Assembly (NCBI RefSeq): GCF_026213295.1
Contig: NC_079414.1
Location: 4,555,348 to 4,619,347 of the forward strand
Source: Gadus chalcogrammus
Taxonomy: Eukaryota; Chordata; Actinopteri; Gadiformes; Gadidae
Reading direction: 5' to 3'
DNA: 64,000 nt
A model generated the notes under the pieces. The model saw only the letters and a program-made list of their open reading frames with translations, was not told the DNA's origin and did no database searches. Of the stretch, positions 59,549-64,000 are shown in pieces (the stretch's first letter is position 1; the number at the start of each line of letters is the position of its first letter). The position numbers and the translations under genes were made by a program.

Positions 59549-59976
59549 GCAATGCATCCTCGGGGAAATGAGAATCAATAGCAAACCGCGAAAATAGTAC
59601 CTACTTTTTCGAATGACATTACGTTTTGTGATACCTAACAACATTAAGTACAACAGTTTAAATCTTTATTACCAACAAGTAAATTGCCCAAATTCGTTGG
59701 AAAATAAACCCTGTAACACAGCTTTTAATATTGGCTTCATCTTGCTTCAGTCCTCAATCCAGGGAAGGACAGGGATGCTCCGCAACTCGTTCATTAGCCC
59801 TGGGTGGAGTGGTGGACAGCTCTGTAGAGCTTTGTTTTCTGCTCTGTCTCTGTTGGGGAATGATTTCCGGCCTGTGGGGTTTATCATAGTTGGCCACTTG
59901 GCCAGGTTGGAAGCAAGCCTTGAGACTGATCCTCAGGGTGGTGATCAACTACAAGTTGATCAAGATAGCGTGATGA
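59549..59976. other. Unassigned sequence before the L2 fragment
   Basis: 59750-59970 gives open frames on both strands (for example 59754-59948 on the - strand) without a recognisable domain. It may belong with 60796-61160 to one repeat or gene that the LINE split. Confidence 0.35.
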
Positions 59977-60795
59977 CGCCTCGGCGTCATCCTGGACAAC
60001 ACCCTCTCATTCGCACCCCATATTCACAACATCACCCGGACTGCATTCTTCCACCTCCGCAACATCGCCAGACTCCGCCCATCACTGACCCAATCCAGCA
60101 CTGAAATCCTAGTTCACTCATTTGTCACATCACGCATAGACTACTGCAACGCCCTCCTCACCGGACTCCCCACCAAACTCATCAACAGACTGCAGATCAT
60201 TCAGAACTCAGCCGCCCGGATCATCACCCGCACCAAATCATCTGACCACATCACCCCTGTCCTCATCCAACTTCACTGGCTCCCAGTACACTACCGCATC
60301 TAATACAAAACCCTACTCCTCACCTACAAAGCTCTCCACAACCTAGCCCCCAGTTACCTCTGCAACCTCCTCCAAGAATACACTCCCTCCCGCTCCCTCC
60401 GCTCAACCTCTGCTGGACTACTATGTATCCCCACATCATGACTCACTACAATGGGTGCCTGGTCATTGAGCTGTTCAGCACCCAGGCTCTGGAACTCCCT
60501 CCCCCCACACATAAAACAGTCACCATTACAACCTTCAACTCAAAACTCACCTGTTCAAACTCGCACACAACGTCTAACTGATCACTGTTTTGATTGTTTG
60601 TTTGTTTTGTTTTGTCTTGTTTTTGTTTTATTTATTTTTTATTTTTTATTTATTATGTTTATTTATTTATTTATTTTTTCCACAATGTCTTGTTTTTTTA
60701 AACGATTTATGATGACCATATGCTCTGTAAGGTGACCTTGGGTGTCTTGAAAGGCGCCTCTAAATTAAATGTATTATTATTATTATTATTAAGTT
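59977..60795 (+). mobile_element. L2-clade LINE, 5'-truncated, (ATT)n tail
   Basis: The frame begins within the reverse transcriptase thumb: [69 protein letters not shown], stop, then YKTLLLTYKALHNLAPSYL and CSAPRLWNSLPPHIKQS. A T-rich 3' UTR follows and ends GTCTTGAAAGGCGCCTCTAA, then ATTATTATT repeats (60773-60790). This is a typical L2 3' end. It is GC-richer and less decayed than the L2 at 28985-31735, with two stops. Confidence 0.88.
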
Positions 60796-62142
60796 GTCAA
60801 ATGCTGATATTTCTGCTAACCTTAGTGTGCAATCTGCAAAAACGTGTCGCATATCTGGTTGATACAAAGTGCAGTTTGAGCAGCAGATAATGTATAAAAA
60901 TACTGTTCCCGGCATTATGTGCTTGGGAGTTAGAATGAGGTTATACTGGTTACACACTATTTCATACACAAATAAGGTTTTGTGATCCCTTGTCTTGTCT
61001 TTTCTGTTCGGGTAACATGGCTGCAAAGGTCTTGGCTCATTGGGATCGAACATTGCATATGTAGCTGCAATGTGGCGTGCTCTATTTGTAGAGGCAGGAG
61101 CTCTCTGCTGGCCGCTGGAGCACTGAGAAGGAGACAACATTGCCCTGTTCTCCAACACTGAATCATTTATTCATATTGGCAAGGGGAGAAACAAACAAGA
61201 AGTCTTCCCAGACCAGGGCTTTACCGCTATCTTGTTCCAACACACAAAGGTTGACCCGGGGGGGGGTATATCACACATTCAAATTTTTATCACAGAGCGA
61301 ATGCTGGAATAGACACTCATAAGTGGTGAAAGAAGATTAGCTTGAATGTGAATTTATTGTCAGTTATTTCTCACTGTTCAAACCTTCCCCAGAGAGATAA
61401 CGTAGCAACTGATATTTTTACAGTCTTGTTTTCCTAATCCTGGTTTTCATAGAAATACGAATGAGCCAAGGATGTGCTTTCATAAAGACGAGATGATTAA
61501 CTTGCCAAATGTCCCTCATTAGCAGGAACTGGTTGAGCATGTCTTCATCCTTATGTCAGCAGACTTCTGCTTGTTGACATTTTATTGAAGATATAAAGCA
61601 GAGTAAATTTATTTGTCATTTGGGGTCATGTATTATTAAACTCCTGTTGAATCTGAAGGAGTTGACTTGTGACTTTTCAGTTCATCTTTGTGATTAAATG
61701 TCATTCTTGTGCTAATGTTATTATCATTGAAAAACGTCAGATTCTGATGATGGAGGTCATGTCTTGAGACACATGTGAGCTTCTTCTTGCCTTAATCAGA
61801 CGAATAAGACATAACTATAACCAGTATACTGGACATGCAGTCCTGGGAACATCATTGTACATCCAAGTTAAATAACAGGGGTGAGGAGATATTCAAATCC
61901 TTTTTTGTGCATTGTTTGGCCATAGGACATAATTACAGATAAATGTTCAGCCATGCACTAGTGCATTCACAGGGAAACGACAGGGACAGGTATAAGAGGA
62001 GACGCTGTTCTCATCATGTTAGCTAGGGAGCTTTTGAACACTTGTCAGACTTGTGTAAACGGAGCACATCACTGGTTTAATTATGTTGCATTCCTTAGTG
62101 TCAGGACTAGGGGGTAGGACGAAAGTAACACTACAAACAATG
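60796..62142. other. Unique sequence; unassigned - strand open frame 60760-61158
   Basis: The 132-codon - strand frame (MLENRAMLSPSQCSSGQQRA, then YAMFDPNEPRPLQPCYP) has a protein-like composition but no domain that I recognise. Its last part runs into the LINE tail. 61330-61770 is non-repetitive and balanced, with the look of conserved non-coding DNA, unproven. No other gene is seen. Confidence 0.35.
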
Positions 62143-62225
62143 TGCGTGTGTGTGTGTGGGCATGTGCGTGTGTGTGTGTGTGTGTGTGTATTAGTGTGTG
62201 TATGTATGTTTAGTGTTTGTGTGTG
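62143..62225. repeat. (GT)n microsatellite, short and interrupted
   Basis: GT runs with GGGCATGTGC and TATTAGTG interruptions. Confidence 0.9.
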
Positions 62226-64000
62226 AAACAACAGGAGGAAGCAGACATTCAGGTGTAATATAAACGGAAACAGGATAACAAACAACCTGTGTGAACCAGA
62301 CGGGTGGCCACATGCTGGGGGCGCTGATCGTTGAGTTTGATCGTTGAACTTGACCGTGAGTTATAGTACTTTTGAGCTATCACCACAAAACGGTCCACAT
62401 TAACCAAGGGGGGTGTCCCAGTTGGGTCCACCATCAGGTTTGAGGTCCCTGGGCTACTTTGAAACAGACTTATGACTGATTGAATAATGGAGGGTCATTT
62501 TCATAATTGTATCTGTTCATAAGTCTGGCTTTTTTTAACTGAATCACAAAAGCATGAAGTATATTTTGATCAGGATGATCTATGGAGTCATTTGAATTAA
62601 CTGTTATTTTTTCCAAAAAAACCCTAATATTTCAAGGTCTTTCAGAAAAATCTATCCAGACAGACCTCATTGGTCCTTGAAGAAATAGATTTAGCATGTC
62701 AAATATGGACCAGATAAGTTAGAAATGTTTGGCCAACGGGGCAGGGGCGTTGCTGTTTTGGCATTTACAGCGCCCCATGTTGTGAAAGCAGTACCAGCAA
62801 TGCTCTGCTTATTGACATATGCGTTTTCCATATCTGTGTTTGATTTGAAATCTCCCACATATTCACATTTAACGTGGTTGATGTAAGTGTTTTGGCCTCA
62901 ATAGCTTTCCAGAATAAATAATATAATATATCTAAAAAGTATCAAATTGAAATTAAATCAAAATTAAAATAGTGCACTGGAATGAAATATGTCAAATTTC
63001 TTTGGCATTTGCTTGGTGTTAATGACTAATAGTGTAGAAGAAGGTCGCTCCCGAAAATGAGGCCAACGAATAATAGTGAGACACAGAATAACTATGGTGT
63101 GGCTTGCTTTGCAACCACACTCATGAAATACATATGATTAAACCACCTGTCTAACACACACAAGATGGGGGATGTTACAATCAAAGATCTCAGCCTCATC
63201 ACACTTTAAACTAGATAATCACATAAAACTAACAATATCCAGCAGCAGGCCCCTGTGAAGTTGCCCTAAGGGAGGGGTCTCCAGAGCTCCCAGCCTGATG
63301 TCCTCGCCCAGTAATGGTGACCAGCTCCAGGTGGTGTCAACGCTCCACTCACCAATCACATGTCCACAATACATAAACAGGGTAGAGAAAGACATCACAC
63401 CAGGCCGCAACACCCCTCTTATATAACATCAGTACCTAGAACCTGTCTTTTTCCCCCTCCAACATTACACACAAACCTGTTTCACAATCTCAAGTCAGCC
63501 ACTAACCAGTGTTCTCAACCCCTTAAAGATCATCAAACTGTGGTTCAGTATCCACGTTGACACAAAGCTCTCTGATTGTGATGGATTATATTCAGTTGAA
63601 CCACAACCGGTTGCATTTTGTGTTAAACCGACTGCTGCTTTGAACAAGACCGTGGTCACATGGAAACACATATCTGAGCCCCAATAGATGCTTTGTCCAT
63701 CGACGTCCCTGTGTCGGTTGGAGGCAGAACAAGGCAACAGCTGGTCACGGTCAGGGATCTAGTTTCACATAAGTGGTTGTGTCTACGAGGTCCAAACTCC
63801 ACTTCCTCCAGGATTATTATGCAGGTTGGTTTTTGAAGGGTCTTCAAAAATGCTAAACCCAATTTCTGATTGTTATTGAACGTAAGCAGTGCTTTCCCAT
63901 GTGTGTCATAGGCCACTGATATAAGACTGCGATCTCTAACGCTAACCAGCAAGAGGAGCACATCATGTTTAGTAAGCGTTTCGCAAGGCTCTAAAAAAAC
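62226..64000. other. Unique sequence, no gene recognised
   Basis: Mixed composition, AT-rich at 62880-63010. Open frames below 102 codons on both strands (for example 63656-63961) show no recognisable domain. No repeat family named. Confidence 0.5.

Overview
This window looks like intergenic or intronic DNA from a ray-finned (teleost) fish. I recognise no host protein-coding exon, tRNA or rRNA. The fish assignment rests on the repeats: a Rex3/RTE-type LINE with a GATG-like tail, L2-clade LINEs whose ORF1 carries an esterase domain, PIF/Harbinger elements with a transposase plus a Myb/SANT-like gene, an intron-containing Tc1/mariner element, hAT and TTAA-flanked MITEs, and very long (CA)n and (GA)n microsatellites. 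Family names come from recognising protein motifs and termini, not from database searches.

Layout. 1-10,000 is mostly unique sequence with (GA)n, (CA)n and poly-C/G tracts. 10,017-11,912 holds a truncated TTAA-flanked repeat running into a minisatellite (unit about 20 bp), which is interrupted by the 3' end of a LINE. 12,415-14,748 is a decayed Tc1/mariner element. 14,838-31,868 is best read as one large PIF/Harbinger element that has been filled with later insertions: its transposase is on the + strand (16,290-20,343) and its Myb/SANT-like partner is on the - strand (28,590-28,796). Inside it lie two MITEs, a Harbinger MITE containing a hAT containing a Rex3-like LINE, a second Harbinger, a long TTAA-flanked element containing a hAT, an old repeat of unknown class, and a decayed L2.

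31,870-41,956 is unique sequence broken by very long microsatellites (32.2, 34.1, 35.5, 36.8, 37.1, 39.1, 39.75 and 40.0 kb), two back-to-back TTAA MITEs (37,524-38,383) and a GC-rich minisatellite (40,955-41,400). 41,957-47,640 is a nearly full-length L2 LINE on the - strand; its ORF2 reads open for 911 codons with endonuclease and reverse transcriptase, but both ORFs carry one frameshift. 48,113-52,745 is a roughly 31-bp minisatellite split by two insertion events. 52,912-55,164 is a hAT with a perfect 8-bp target duplication, containing a Harbinger MITE, containing another hAT with its own perfect 8-bp duplication. 56,397-58,451 is a third Harbinger relic, again with transposase and Myb/SANT-like genes facing each other. 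59,977-60,795 is the 3' end of another L2. The rest to 64,000 is mostly unique.

How the parts relate. None of the genes form a host pathway. The window is a stratified record of transposition in which insertion order can be read from nesting and target-site duplications. All three Harbinger relics keep the transposase and its DNA-binding partner in convergent orientation, and several MITEs share the TAA target of that superfamily, so Harbinger-type machinery has acted here repeatedly.
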